NCBI GenBank assembly: GCA_000181795.3
Contig: CM012953.1
Coordinates: forward strand, 5,831,824-5,895,823
DNA: 64,000 nt
Direction of reading: 5' to 3'
DNA from: Trichinella spiralis
Taxonomy: Eukaryota; Nematoda; Enoplea; Trichinellida; Trichinellidae
In this document: piece after piece, positions 1 through 11,903 of the stretch
How positions within the stretch are numbered: position 1 is the first letter of the stretch
Layout of the letters: the number at the start of each line of letters is the position of its first letter
The notes under the pieces: generated by a model
Told to the model about the DNA's origin: nothing
Seen by the model: the letters and a program-made list of their open reading frames with translations, nothing else
Database searches by the model: none
Translations under genes and position numbers: made by a program

Positions 1-1840
1 CTTTTTCCATTCCGCGGTAGAAGTCGTCTGCGGTTTCTGTCAGAAGCAGCACACGCTTGCGGAGTGCGCGAGATTGAGACAGGCGAGTCGCCAGAAGCAG
101 CGGGAGATAGCAACCCGCTATCGGCTTTTTCTGCTTCAAACCAGGGCACTTCTCCTCGGCCTGCAAGAGTAATCGTCGCAGGAAGAGTCCGTCTCCGAGG
201 GACAACAATTCGGTTGTGCCTATCGATGCCGCGACTTCAGAGAGAGTGCAGGAGATCCCCATGGCTGAGTACAAGTCATTCGCCGTTTTGGTGATGCACG
301 CCAACCTGACTTCAGAGAAGCTGCGAAAGATCAACCGTTTTCAGAGGATTAAGACAATGGCCTACAGTGCTGTGGGTCCTGGAATGACCGTGACGTACCT
401 GTTGGACACAGGGGCAGAATACTCGTTCGTCAGGGAAGATGCTGCGTCAACACTGGGCGTGTTCAGAGAAATGCAGCTAGTGATGGTTGAAGGGTTCGGT
501 GGTGCAACCCACGAGCATCCCAGTTCCCAGGTGGTGCAATTTTGGCTGTCTGACTTGACGGCAGCCAGAGTACAGAGCGCTATCCTCTGGAGGCGCTGAC
601 CGTGCTGAGTCTCTGCTATCGAATTCCGGATTCGAAGATCCCGACGAGCGAGTGGGAGCACTTGCAATTCTTGGATCTGATCCTCGATGACGAATAGTCT
701 GACGAAGTACACGTCGTGATTGGCATCGACTATTACTATCGATTCTTAGGAGACGCGATCCGAAGAGGAAGGCCAGGTGATCCGGTTGCCGTGGAAACTG
801 TTCTGGGGTGGATTATCTGCGGTCCAGTGAATCCTCACCCAGCGCCCAAGACAGTTGCTGCATTCAGCGCTGTGGTGGAGCCGAAAGTCGAAGACTTGCT
901 CCGAAGCTTCTGGGAGATTGAAGGGATGGGCGTCCCTTTCAGAAGCGAGTCACATGAAGTCGAATTGCAGTGGCGAGTTTGGAAGTTAGAGCTTAACGAG
1001 TTGCACTGCATCGCTATGTCCAGGGCGTATTTCCCGTTCTTACCGGCAGAAGCGAGCCGTTTAGAGCTCCATGGGTTTGGTGACGCCTCTGAAGCGGCGT
1101 ACGCTGCAGTGGTGTACTTGAGGGCGGTGAAAACCCCAGATGACGTCCAGGTGAGTATCGTGATACCGAAATCCAGAGTGGCGCCGCTGAAGAAGTTGAG
1201 CACTCCTCGGCTAGAGCTGATGGCTGCTCTTCCTTGTGCCTGACTGGTCTGTTACGTGAGAAAAGAGCTGGCATTGGACGTGGAAGCATGTCATTGTTGG
1301 AGTGACAACAAGGTGACGGTCTCACCGCCGCAGGATGTGGCCAATGTCATCAATCCGAGTAGGTATTCCAGTTCTGAGAGGTTGATCCGAGTGACCGCAT
1401 GGTGCCGACGTTTTCGGCATAGTACGACCCTGCCTGCAAGCTCAAGAAAAACAGGAACTGGGTTGACGTTGGACGAGTTGAAGGAAGCTGAGAGAATTTG
1501 GATCCGGCAAGAGCAGATCCACGCCTTCAGCTCGAGAGAGTTGCTGGATAAAGCGATGACGAAGATGTTGTGCGGTCTCAACCCTTTTCTGGATGAGTTC
1601 GGAGTCTTGAGAGTAGGTGGACGTCTTGGCAGAGCTCAGTTGGAAGAGGAAACCAAATTCCCAGCTCTGCTCCCTCGAAAAGGGATGATCGTGGATTTGC
1701 TAATCAGACGGGAGCACAATCGACAGTTACATGCCGGTGTGGCTCTTGGAAAACGCTGGGCCTCTTGGAACCCGCAGGCGGATGAGCGCCTCATTGACGA
1801 GCTGACCTACGACCAGCGGTTCGAGTTGAGATCGTGACTG
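1..1840 (+). mobile_element. BEL/Pao LTR retrotransposon fossil (partial)
   Basis: This is a fossil of a BEL/Pao-type retroelement and is much more GC-rich than the DNA that follows. Readable parts in order are a Gag zinc-knuckle-like stretch near 30-70, an aspartic protease region near 390-500 with a LLDTGAEYSFV signature, polymerase and RNase H-region pieces near 720-1240 (including a STPRLELMAAL motif typical of Pao elements), and a linker to the integrase zinc-binding region near 1480-1780. It is broken in several places and lacks much of the polymerase. No LTR is visible; the left side runs off the window. Recognisable coding similarity with multiple breaks suggests an old but not ancient insertion. 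The family is assigned from remembered motifs. Confidence 0.8.
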
Positions 1841-3120
1841 CTGCAGTGAGCGGTGCCGTCGTCGCACGCGGTTATCCGGCGGATTGCCATATACCGATAT
1901 ATATTTTTTTCATTCTCAATCTAATTCTAAAGTTTATAAAATGTATTTCACACTAAATAGCTGAGGTTGAAATATGTTGTTGATGGATCTTCAGATTAAC
2001 TGTGAATCTATAATTTGGACTAATAGTAAAGTTTTATAAGAACATCTATGATTCTAATTCTTCTTAGAAATTTTTAATCTGGTTTTAAAGAGGCTAAATG
2101 CTTTTATTGCTTAGTACTAATCTGATGGCCCTATAAATAAGCAAGCATAACTTTTGATGATTTAAAATTAAGTAAAGTAAGTGCAAATCAAAATTATGCA
2201 GTGTGAAAGTTATAAAGTATAAATTTAGTAGTTTATCTTAATTTACTGACACTTTGTAAATTCTTGTCATTTTGATCACATTTGTTTTTAATTTTTAGTG
2301 CTACTCTTTTTATTAACTATGCTTTAAAAGATGTTCACTCTCCTCCTTTAAGCATTACTTTAGCAGAGCTTTACTGATGGGTTGAAAAGTTTATATTCAA
2401 AACTGCGCTTGACATGTTAGTCGCATTCTTTACTTTGTGATGGTTTGATTTCAAATAATTTTTTAATTAAAAAGCTCTTTTTAATTCATAAAATTTTTTT
2501 CTTCACTTATCTAACAGAAAAAGTAATATGAAATGTTTTTAAATAACTTTGAATTGAAAATGACGACATTTTATTTAAATATAAGAATTATATTTTCTTC
2601 TTTACATTGTCTTCGGTCAGTAAGCATTTGAAGAAATTAATTATTTAAGAGTTGTAACAATTATATTTGGTTCATGCTGACAGTTCATACATGTTCCTGA
2701 AAATTATTTTTTATTTGTAATAGTGTGGGCGTTAATATCAGAAGCTTATGGTTATCATTGCTGATGATATGTAACAGTGGTTTTCAAGATATACTGTGAG
2801 CTTGACTGTAATTGGCTAAGTTACATACCATGAATAAGTCAAATTGTTTTTGATTTCTCAGCACAGTACCAATGGACCCTGATCAATCACAAATTAGAGA
2901 CATTTGTTGGCATAATGTTAGACTGACAATAATTTCATCAGAATTTTGTTGTGTTTTAACTGATATCACGTAGTGGTGAAAACAGATATTCCTAAAATTC
3001 TTCTAAATGCTCCGTGTAGATGCCTAGGATGTAAGTTGATTCATTTGTAAAAGATTAGGGAGCAAGGAATCTTTTCCCTTTCACATTTCAAGAAGATTCG
3101 TTTTAATATCACATGCTTTC
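1841..3120. other. AT-rich intergenic DNA
   Basis: A short GC-rich tail of the retroelement continues to about 1890. From there to 3120 the DNA is AT-rich, with stop codons in all frames and no supportable gene, RNA or ordered repeat. Confidence 0.6.
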
Positions 3121-3674
3121 TTTCTTTGGCGGTCAATGTTTGACAGGTTCATAAATTCAGGCATTGTGTTGGTAGCAGAAATGAATTTGCTGTAAAAGCT
3201 CATTTTAGAACAGTGGTTTCCAAAGTTGAACTGGCCATGGACTCCCTCGGTTGTCCTCATGTTGCCGTGGACCCCTTGCAGTTCATTTGATGTGTAGGGA
3301 AAAGCAAGGAGTACGGTAAGGGGACTTGAAACCAGAGTAGTTGTTGTATTGCATATAATGAACTGAATGTGTAAATGAAGCATTGACATGGCATGGCATG
3401 TCATGTTATGTCATACAGTTCTTAGCAATTTTAATTGAAATTAAATAAAATGAAGGAGTGGACATCTGAAAATGTTTTCGTGGACCCCCAGCAATGCCTT
3501 TATGGACTCCACGTTGGTAACCACTGTTTTAGAATTACTATCAAGTTAAGATTATAAAATATATAACACGTAATGAATATATACATAATCACATTACGTT
3601 TTACTTGTTCCCTACACCTGCTGGAACCAGCCAACTTAGATCAACACTGATGAAAAACTTTTTAGAGCAGTAGC
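3121..3674. repeat. 235-bp dispersed repeat, copy 1 (interrupted by a hAT MITE)
   Basis: About 235 bp here are closely similar to 5801-6330 in the same orientation. Shared landmarks are GGTTCATAAATTCAGGCATT, a run reading GTAATGAATATATACATAAT and CCCTACACCTG. This copy is split by the element at 3211-3526. It lacks the insertion found in copy 2, so its sequence around 3640 is the empty site for that element. The identity of the repeat itself is unknown; it could be a fragment of a larger transposon or a local duplication. Confidence 0.85.
3211..3526. mobile_element. hAT-type MITE, 316 bp
   Basis: The element has terminal inverted repeats CAGTGGTTTCCAAAGT and (reverse complement of the far end) CAGTGGTTACCAACGT, a 14/16 match. 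It is flanked by a perfect 8-bp direct repeat TTTTAGAA at 3203-3210 and 3527-3534. An 8-bp target duplication with CAGTGGTT termini is the signature of the hAT superfamily. No transposase is encoded, so it is non-autonomous. The matching site in copy 2 of the host repeat (near 5885) lacks it, which confirms both ends. Confidence 0.9.
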
Positions 3675-5800
3675 ACATTTTGCGTCTGAACTATTCTAAT
3701 GACATTCAGTCTTTCATGTGGTGATTGGTTGAGTGAGAACGATGTTGTGTACGTCATTTATTGTTGCGCTGTTTACGATTTGTGTTATATATGTGTGCAT
3801 ATAATTGTGGTCCACATTTTCTTCACTGCTGTGTTTATTCATCTTTGTTTTAATCACTGAAGCAATCATGATCTCTCTATGTATCCAAACGTATACATTT
3901 ATTTCCATTTGTCCTTCCAAGCAAATAATTTGTTATAACCTTTTACCTTTGGAGATAATTTTTTTCATAAAAGCGCACTGCATTATTAAATTTACTAATA
4001 CGAAACTGCATAATTTTTAATTATTCTTAGATAACTGTGCAGACCACCTTGCTCAAAATTCAATACATTTAATTTCTCATGAATTAAGGTTGTTGCTATG
4101 TAATGTGTATAAAATACGTAAACGTTTATAACTTAACGTAATATATTAAATGCAGTTCTTCAAAGTGTAATTCTCTTATTAAAAGTAAGTTGTTTTACTT
4201 TTTGCGATGAATTACCATCTTTTCCAAAAATTAATTTTTCTCCTAAGACATGATGAAATTCTCTATGAATTGTACAGTAATTTGTTATGACTAATGGATA
4301 GCGATTACCAGTTACTCTTATGTTAAAGCTGATAAAATTCATAGATGTTTATAATATCAGATTCATATAATCCATAACTAATAGCTGAAATATTTTAAGA
4401 TGGAAGATGGAGAATTTTTCTTGAGGCCGTTTCACTGCCTAAGCTTACATTGCGTACCTCATTTATATTATTTCTCATTTTATACATCAGAGTGATTGTT
4501 GAACAACGCTAGCGTGTGTTTTTCATCAAAATAATTGAATCACGAGCTCATTATGCATTGTCTATTTTAATACTTTGAAACTTCAGTTTCAAGATAATAT
4601 TTCTTTAGATATTTTGAGGTATTTTTAATTAGTTTATGATTTTGATTATCCTTAATACTGCTAATAAAGCGCCCTCTGTAGGAAAGCCTTTCTCGTGTGC
4701 AATCATATTATTTCAGATCATAACACGTACCTTTCAGCAGCGTTCATTGACCTGTTCTGATTTACTGTCATTGCTTTACTCTTTCAATAATATTCATTTC
4801 TTTTATAGTAAATACCAATGAATATTTTAAGCAGAGTATTTTGAATACATTTTTTTCTTTAGTGTAAAAATTTTAATTGCTTATTCTCATTACATATAAC
4901 ATCTGTTTTGTCTGCTTATGAAGTATAGTTATGAAATGCTTTGCTGCTGTAGTCTTTCTGTAAGCCACTTTTTTCAAAATCTTTGATTTTTTGCATTACC
5001 TCTGATGAAACCAAACTCCTATAATAAATGAAATTAAAAATAGATATCAGTCATTGCAAATAAGAATGAGAAGTATAAAATGTTGCACTGAGCAGTGCAT
5101 TTTTCAATTTTTACAAAGTAGTAGAATTTTAGCACAAAATAAGATCTGAAATATGTAGAAATGTCATTACATTAAAAGTTTTGCTACTTTACCATACTGA
5201 ATTATTTTATTCTATCGATTAACAGACTGTTTTTTGTCAAAAGACTATTTTGAGTGTTTGAATTAGTTGCTCTTTTAGTAATAAACTTATTTTTTAGCAA
5301 TAAAGCCCGTATTTTAAATTTAGCTTTATTTTTTGAAAAGATCGGTATTTTAATATTACAGTAATCTGATGGTTGTTCAGTACTGATGCAAAATTCTTTC
5401 TTGAAATAAATTTAATTAAATTAATAAATAAAATAAATAATTAAAAAACTTTAAAGATAGCAAAGGTTTGATATATAACAGCTTTTGAATAAAGCCTCTT
5501 AGAGATTATACTATTACTAAAAGTTTACACTCACATAAGTGAACAGCTGTATCGGCAAGATTCATATGCTTCACTGCATATTAGACGTGTTGACTGTATT
5601 TCACTTTCCTCATAGCATGCACGCTCTTCTTGGCATTTGCTGTAGGCACAGTAAGCATATGTTGATTCTAAAACCTGTCAACGTATTTTATTTTAGGAAT
5701 ATTTTGTAATAATTATAGTTATTAAATTATTATTAAAATTATAGTGCATAATTTTAATGGTAAAAGTAATGAGTGCATAAGTTCATAAATGCATAAATTA
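3675..5800. other. AT-rich intergenic DNA
   Basis: No gene, RNA or ordered repeat can be supported. Open stretches are short, AT-rich and lack splice context or family similarity. Confidence 0.6.
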
Positions 5801-6330
5801 TCTTTGACTGTGAATGTTTAAGAGGTTCATAAATTCAGGCATTGTCTTGGTAGCAGAAATGAATTTGCTGTAATAGCTTATTTTAGAATGAATTACTTTC
5901 AAGTTAAGATTATAAAATATATAACATGTAATGAATATATACATAATCACATTATGTTCCACTTATTCCCTACACCTGATGGAACCAGGCAACCTGGATC
6001 AGGTTTGGTACTACTCGGTCCCGCTTTTCTCTCATTGGTCATTACCCACGCTATTTTATTGGACCGTCAAATCTTAATCACAACTGAAGAGTTTGAATCA
6101 ATGAGCAATTAGACAAAAAAAACCAATGCGACAGACTTCACGGAGCAATTAGACAAGGAAAACCAATACGACAAAGACTTCACGGCCAAATAAAATGAAA
6201 ACCAATACGACAAAGATTTGACGGTCTAATAAAATAGCGTGGGCAAAGACCAATGAGAGAAAAGCGGGACCGAGTAAAACCACCCCCCTGGATCAACGCT
6301 GGTGAGGAATTGTGTAGAACAGTAGCACAG
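5801..6330. repeat. 235-bp dispersed repeat, copy 2 (interrupted by a foldback element)
   Basis: Second copy of the repeat at 3121-3674, same orientation. It is uninterrupted where copy 1 carries the hAT MITE, and is itself split at 6002-6286 by a different element. Confidence 0.85.
6002..6286. mobile_element. Foldback DNA transposon with 74-bp inverted repeats, 285 bp
   Basis: The first 74 bp or so are repeated inverted at the other end (shared core CTCGGTCCCGCTTTTCTCTC, then CACGCTATTTTATT and GACCGTCAAATCTT). A 9-bp direct repeat CCTGGATCA flanks it at 5993-6001 and 6287-6295. Between the arms lie about three imperfect tandem units of roughly 40 bp built on AAAACCAATACGACAAAGA. Long arms plus a 9-bp target duplication suggest a Mutator-like or Merlin-like non-autonomous element; the superfamily is not certain. 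Copy 1 of the host repeat is the empty site. Confidence 0.85.
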
Positions 6331-8827
6331 TACAATCACTAGTAGCTTTTAAATATTTTTTTGTATTAGTTGAAATTTCTTACTGTAATTAATATTTTAA
6401 TTTGGCAATGTATTTTGATTTTTCATTTTGGTTTTTATTTCAGTATATTAGTAATTATTTACATTAGTGGAAATATTAAATTTTTAGTAGAGAGTAAAAA
6501 TTATTACAAATTGTCAGTCATGATAAAAATTATTACTGAACTTATTAAAAATATAACATAATTATTAGCACCAGTATAAACATAACAAAAAAGGCATCAA
6601 AATAATTTAGAAAGCAAAATTCTAAATAAGTAAAAGTAAAAAAATATTAATTTATTTTTTCAATTTTTATTAATAAACAATCTGCCTTCTCATATATTTG
6701 TAGCTGCTTTTGTTACTAACTGAGATAAAAATATTCTTGGTGTTAAGACATTGGCAGCTATGCTTAGCATACTTGAAATAATGAAATACATTATATATAT
6801 ATATAATTGTATTGTATATATATATACAATATTTTATATATATATACAATTGCATATATATAAAAAATGTGTATAAATAACTTTTTAAATATTTGTGAGA
6901 AGGTCGTCTTAATTACTATTTTGAATTAAACCGATAATTTACTGCTTAATTTATGAATATCTAAATTCTAGTGATTTTGAAATTTTTCATTTCAATTATT
7001 TGTAAATTGGCAATAACTTTTGGTATATACTGAAGAAAATTTTAGATTAGAGTACATCATCTCTTGACACCATCTTCACAATATTAATAAACAGGCATAG
7101 TTTAAGATAAAATTTTGTTTCTCATTTTTTACTGCAAAGAAGAAAAACGGCAGAAACTGAAAGAAAGCTTGGGTCAGTGTAATGAAATGGAATAAAAGAA
7201 ATATGAAGATGCATAAAACAAGCAATATCATTAAATAGCAAGCTTTTCTTACTTTATAGATCCATTGTTATTTTGCCATTTGCTTTTACTTTTATCATCA
7301 CTGTTTAAAATTTATATTCACATTGTTTAGAGATTAAAAGAGCATAAATTCAGTTTTAAACGAATCTGTGAATCTTTTTAAAGAGTGGAACTTACGGTAT
7401 CTTTTAAAACTGCCATTGTTACCTATAAAAATTGAAATCAGCCATTATATACAGAGCTATGTGTTTATCTAAATCTACATAACGTTGCATATTTCATAGT
7501 TTTTTCATAAAATTAAAAGCAAAACTTTTAAATGAGTGCAATTTGTAGTTAATAGCATTCAAAAATATTTGTTAATTTTTTTAGAAGCTGAAGTAAGTTA
7601 AATGAATTATTAATAAATGTCACAATCAACTAATGTGTTAATCATTATCAAAAACATATTAAAATTCCATAAAATCTAAAATTGCATCACTTTTTAAATG
7701 TAAAACATATGAAATATTTTCTTTGCTTACTTTATGCTGCAATCCAGTTAATAAAAATAATAGTATTGCTAACATCATTTCACAGTGATGAAACGATTCA
7801 AGATGTATGGACTGCTGAACTGATGCCTAATTGATTTATAGTATTTTAGAATAGTTTGCTTAATTTTGATTACAGTAGAAATAATTGCGGAAATGCATAT
7901 GAACATTTTAATTTTAAAAGATTTCTATTAGACGTTTTTGCTGTTTTTTGCAATTAATGAAATTCAAATGTTGTCTCAAAAAGCCATTGTATGATTGCAA
8001 ATGTTAATAGTGATCATTAATGATTTTACTTATTTACGAAGCAAGCAAAGTGAAATCAAACTGCGCCATTAATGGTGCTATTGATAAATGCAAAAAATCC
8101 AAAAAGCAGTTTAGTGAAATTTTTTCAAATTTCATAAAATTATTGAAATATATAAAGAAAATAGTAAATAATTAATAACTTTTTAGTCATAAAAAATTCA
8201 TTTAAGAATTAATTACTTAAATTTTTATGTTTCTGTATTGATGAAAATGTATGCGCACATTGAATGCAGAGGAAATTCCAGTATGATTTTTGTATCAGAA
8301 GTGAAAAATATTGTTTGAAATTTGCTTATTATATTAATAATAAATTTTCTAGTGAAATTCTTTTTTGATACAATAATAAGATACGAAATATTAAGCTTCA
8401 CGTTAGAACACTTAGAGTTCACCGGAATTTTAATTTGATGATAAACCATAATGATAAAAGTCTTTATTCAAAATTACTAAAGATTATTAACAAATTATTA
8501 AAGATGAGATTTATTGATGTTACAGCAACAGCTTTCTGAAAACTGCGGATTGCATGCTGCTGAATCTTCATAGAATCGTTGTCATTTTTGTAGAATAATA
8601 CTTGATTATTTGAGTACTGTAACAAATATTTTATCAGTAGGGCTTTCGTATTACATTCTGCTTAACGATATATTACTTAATTTATATTTACCATGGTGAA
8701 TATTTTTACCAAGTGATGAAATTTTGTCCATCATGTGTTTTATGCCACGAAGTCGATGACTCTTCCGGAAATAGTAGAAAAGTTTGATTTTCTTTTAATT
8801 GTTGCCACATTCAGTTGTTTTTTACAG
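6331..8827. other. AT-rich DNA upstream of the lipase
   Basis: Mostly AT-rich without coding signal. An AT-dinucleotide run with hairpin potential lies at about 6790-6860. The first exon of the lipase (signal peptide) must lie somewhere here but cannot be assigned: no ATG exon with a hydrophobic core and a donor of the right phase stands out. Confidence 0.5.
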
Positions 8828-11512
8828 CTGTTGAAGACTGTGGACGAAGACATTTGCCAGAAGAAGATCTTCAAGCGAAAGGTGTTGTAATTATTAAATT
8901 ATTTTATTTTTTTTAATTTTGTTTTAATAAGAAACGATTTAGAGATGATAAATGTTTGCCTTAAAAAATGATTATTTGTTTTCACTGTGAAATTGTGGAA
9001 AATTTGGTTTCATTTTCATTAAGTAATTGTATTTTAAGAAATTATTGAATACCATGGATATACAGCTGAAGAACACGACGTGACGACAGTTGATGGTTAC
9101 ATTATTCGCTTGCACAGAATTCCTGTATCCATTGAGAACGCAGGAAACGCTGCAGTGTTGCTTTTGCATGGTCTGGCTGCGAGTTCAACGAGTTTTATCA
9201 CGAATGAACCAAAGCAGTGTTTAGGTAAATTGTTCTGACGTGGTTGTTTTCATGCAATCATTTCTTTGAATTTATAAAATTTTTCTCATCAAGAATTGTA
9301 TAAATTTTGCTTAATATTAATTTGCTTTTAGCATTTTTACTGGCCGATCGTGGCTATGATGTTTGGCTTGGAAACGTGCGAGGCAATTTGTTTTGCCAGC
9401 AGCATCGAAGTCTCACTTCTGAAGACCCAAAGTTTTGGAGATTCAGGTTTGTTTAACTGATTGTCATTTTACTCAGGTTACGGTTTTCTATGTCTGTATT
9501 TCAGACATTGAGAAGAGTATTTTAATATCTGTAAAACAATTTATGATCAAAAAAAACTTTTGTTCAAGAAATGAAATTCTTTTCTTAGCAGCACATTACT
9601 GCTGCGTAATGAAAGAAACGATTTTATTGATACCCTAGTTGATGACTGGACACTGGCTGAAATTTGCTTTTGACAGATGTTTGAAATGAATTTGTCAGTT
9701 TTCATTCAAGCATGCTTCATCTCTTAAATGCAGGCACATATAAGAAAATGAACATTTTTAATTTATTATGTAAACTTTTGAGCATTTAATTCTCTCGTAT
9801 CAGCTGTAAATAGCATGCTTTTACTAGAAAACGATGGATAATTTACATTTTATTATTAGGCCTTTTAAGAATCTTTTTTATTTTGAAAGCCTTGTTATAT
9901 GACTTATTATTGTCAGTATTAGTATACCGAATGAGCATTTGTAGTTTTTGAAAAGAAATTTATAATTTTAGTTAAACATTCATAGAACTCACTTTTACAA
10001 CAGTTGTATTATTATCTGATAAAGATGTAATTTGAAGTTACGATTGATTATATAATAAACTTATTGTTATATACTCTTGATTATATATTGAAAATATGAT
10101 AAATGTTTGCTTTTCGATTTTTATAGCTGGGATGAAATGGCTGCTTATGATTTTCCAGCTACTGTTGATTATATATTGGAAAAGACCGAAAAAGAAACAC
10201 TGCGTTTTGTAGGCTATTCTCAGGGTGCTTTGATTGGTTTTGCCGCACTGTCACAGTTACCCGATCTACGCCAGAAGGTGAATTGAGAACTATCGATCTT
10301 TTTTAAATATTGTAGCTTGTAAATTTTTTCTTATTTTTGCTTAGATATGCTGCTTTGTTGCGCTCGCACCAGCCGTCACTTTGGCATATTTCAAAAGTCC
10401 CCTGCGGCATGTGAATCGTTGTGTACCATTGATGGAAGTGAGTCGTTGAAGGAGCATTTGAAAACCAAGCATTTCCATGCAAGCATGCTTTTTTTCAGAG
10501 ATTGTTTCGACGATGCGGTGAACCGCAGCACGGTGATGCGACGAAAATGTCAAAATACATGAAGCCATTTTTGAAAAATGATCCATTCGACCAGCTGAGT
10601 CAGAACATCATTTTTCGTATGATCGGCCCGGATAGCAGAAAATACATTGACAAAGTTTGCTTTCGTTTTTTTTATTTTTTTCACAGAATAAACTCAATTT
10701 TAATAATTACATATATAAAATGTTTATCAAAATATTTCTGTTCTTAAATTTAGATAAAAGCGAAACTCTATTTGTTTATTTGACATTTTCAGAAATCGTT
10801 GGATAGAGAGTGAATGACAACTGCATCTTCGAAACAATTGAGCAGCAGCATGTTGTTACATTATATTAGCTTAGTGACATGCTTTTGGCTTCTGAGATTA
10901 TTGATCAGCTATCAGACTAGAGAAATGAATTTATTGAAAATTAAATATGTGTTTGTGCACATAAATTATAATATTTTTAATAGAAAACTTTATTTCTTAT
11001 AAAGTTTTAAAATTTCAGAAAAATTCTAGATGAGATTTAAAGTGAAACTCATGCTTAGAAAAATAATATCTGAAATGCTTGTTAGAAATATTTGTTATTT
11101 TTAATTTTAATTCATGAAAATGAAAATTTATTAACAATTTTAGGATCGAATTCCTGTTTACCTTTCTCATAATCCCGCCGGTACGTCCTATCAAAATATG
11201 GTGCATTATTTGCAGATGATGAATTCAAAACAACTGCGTCATTTTGACTATGGTTTGGTGAAAAATTTTCTGAAATATGGTCAAGCCAGGCCTCCGATTT
11301 ATCCACTGGAAAATGTCGACGTGCCGTTGTATATCATCTGGAGTGAAAAAGACGTTTACGCAAATAAGAAAGATATCGAATTGTTATTTTCACGTGTTCG
11401 GCATGCCAAGGAACTGAAAATTACTGACTACAGCCATCTCGATTTTCTCTGGGCCAACAATGTTGGAGAGACAGTTTATTCAAGAGTAATTGAATTTTTG
11501 GAACAATTCTAA
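8828..11512 (+). CDS. Acid lipase (lysosomal/gastric lipase family), 5' exon missing
   Basis: An alpha/beta hydrolase of the animal acid lipase family, expected to cleave cholesteryl esters or triglycerides in the lysosome or after secretion. Exons: 8828-8881, 9039-9224, 9332-9446, 10127-10277, 10345-10437, 10499-10654, 11144-11512; all phases agree, giving about 374 residues. Seen: the N-terminal EIIEYHGYTAEEHDVTTVDG block, the oxyanion-hole region LLLHGLAASS, the FLLADRGYDVWLGNVRGN block, nucleophile motif GYSQG (usually GHSQG), acid in WSEKD, and the catalytic histidine in YSHLDFLW. SHNPAGTS matches the family SPAGTS motif. The upstream exon must end in phase 1 and supply a signal peptide. 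A polyadenylation signal AATAAA lies at 11660-11665. The gene converges on the potassium channel. Confidence 0.9.
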
Positions 11513-11903
11513 TTTTATCCGACTTTGTAATTTATCCACCACATTCAATTAGCTTGCCAGTTATTGTTGTTTTTTTTGAAACTGATATCTCACTTTTCAG
11601 TTATTGTTGTTGCTGTTATTAGTTCACATGATCAGTATACTGGATATACTGGAAATAGTAATAAAATTTCATCCACTATTATTCTTTATCGACAAAATGT
11701 ACATTGCTTGCTATGTAAATTTTATAGCTGCTAAAATAGGCACTCGTAAAAAAATTCTTCAGAAAACTTGAAAAGCAATATTGATAATTTTAATAATGTG
11801 AGAAAAATAATTCTGCCAACTTCTTTGGAATTGGTGAAATTAATCAAAATGGTGTGCAATGATTGAGCTTGTCAACGGTGCGAATGTAAGTAAGTATGCA
11901 AAC
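11513..11903. other. Convergent 3' intergenic region
   Basis: Short gap between the lipase stop and the channel stop. It holds the lipase AATAAA signal (11660-11665) and otherwise only AT-rich sequence. Confidence 0.6.

Noticed and set aside
835-1581. Three long minus-strand frames in the retroelement
   Set aside because: Antisense shadows of the BEL/Pao fossil; composition only, no domain.
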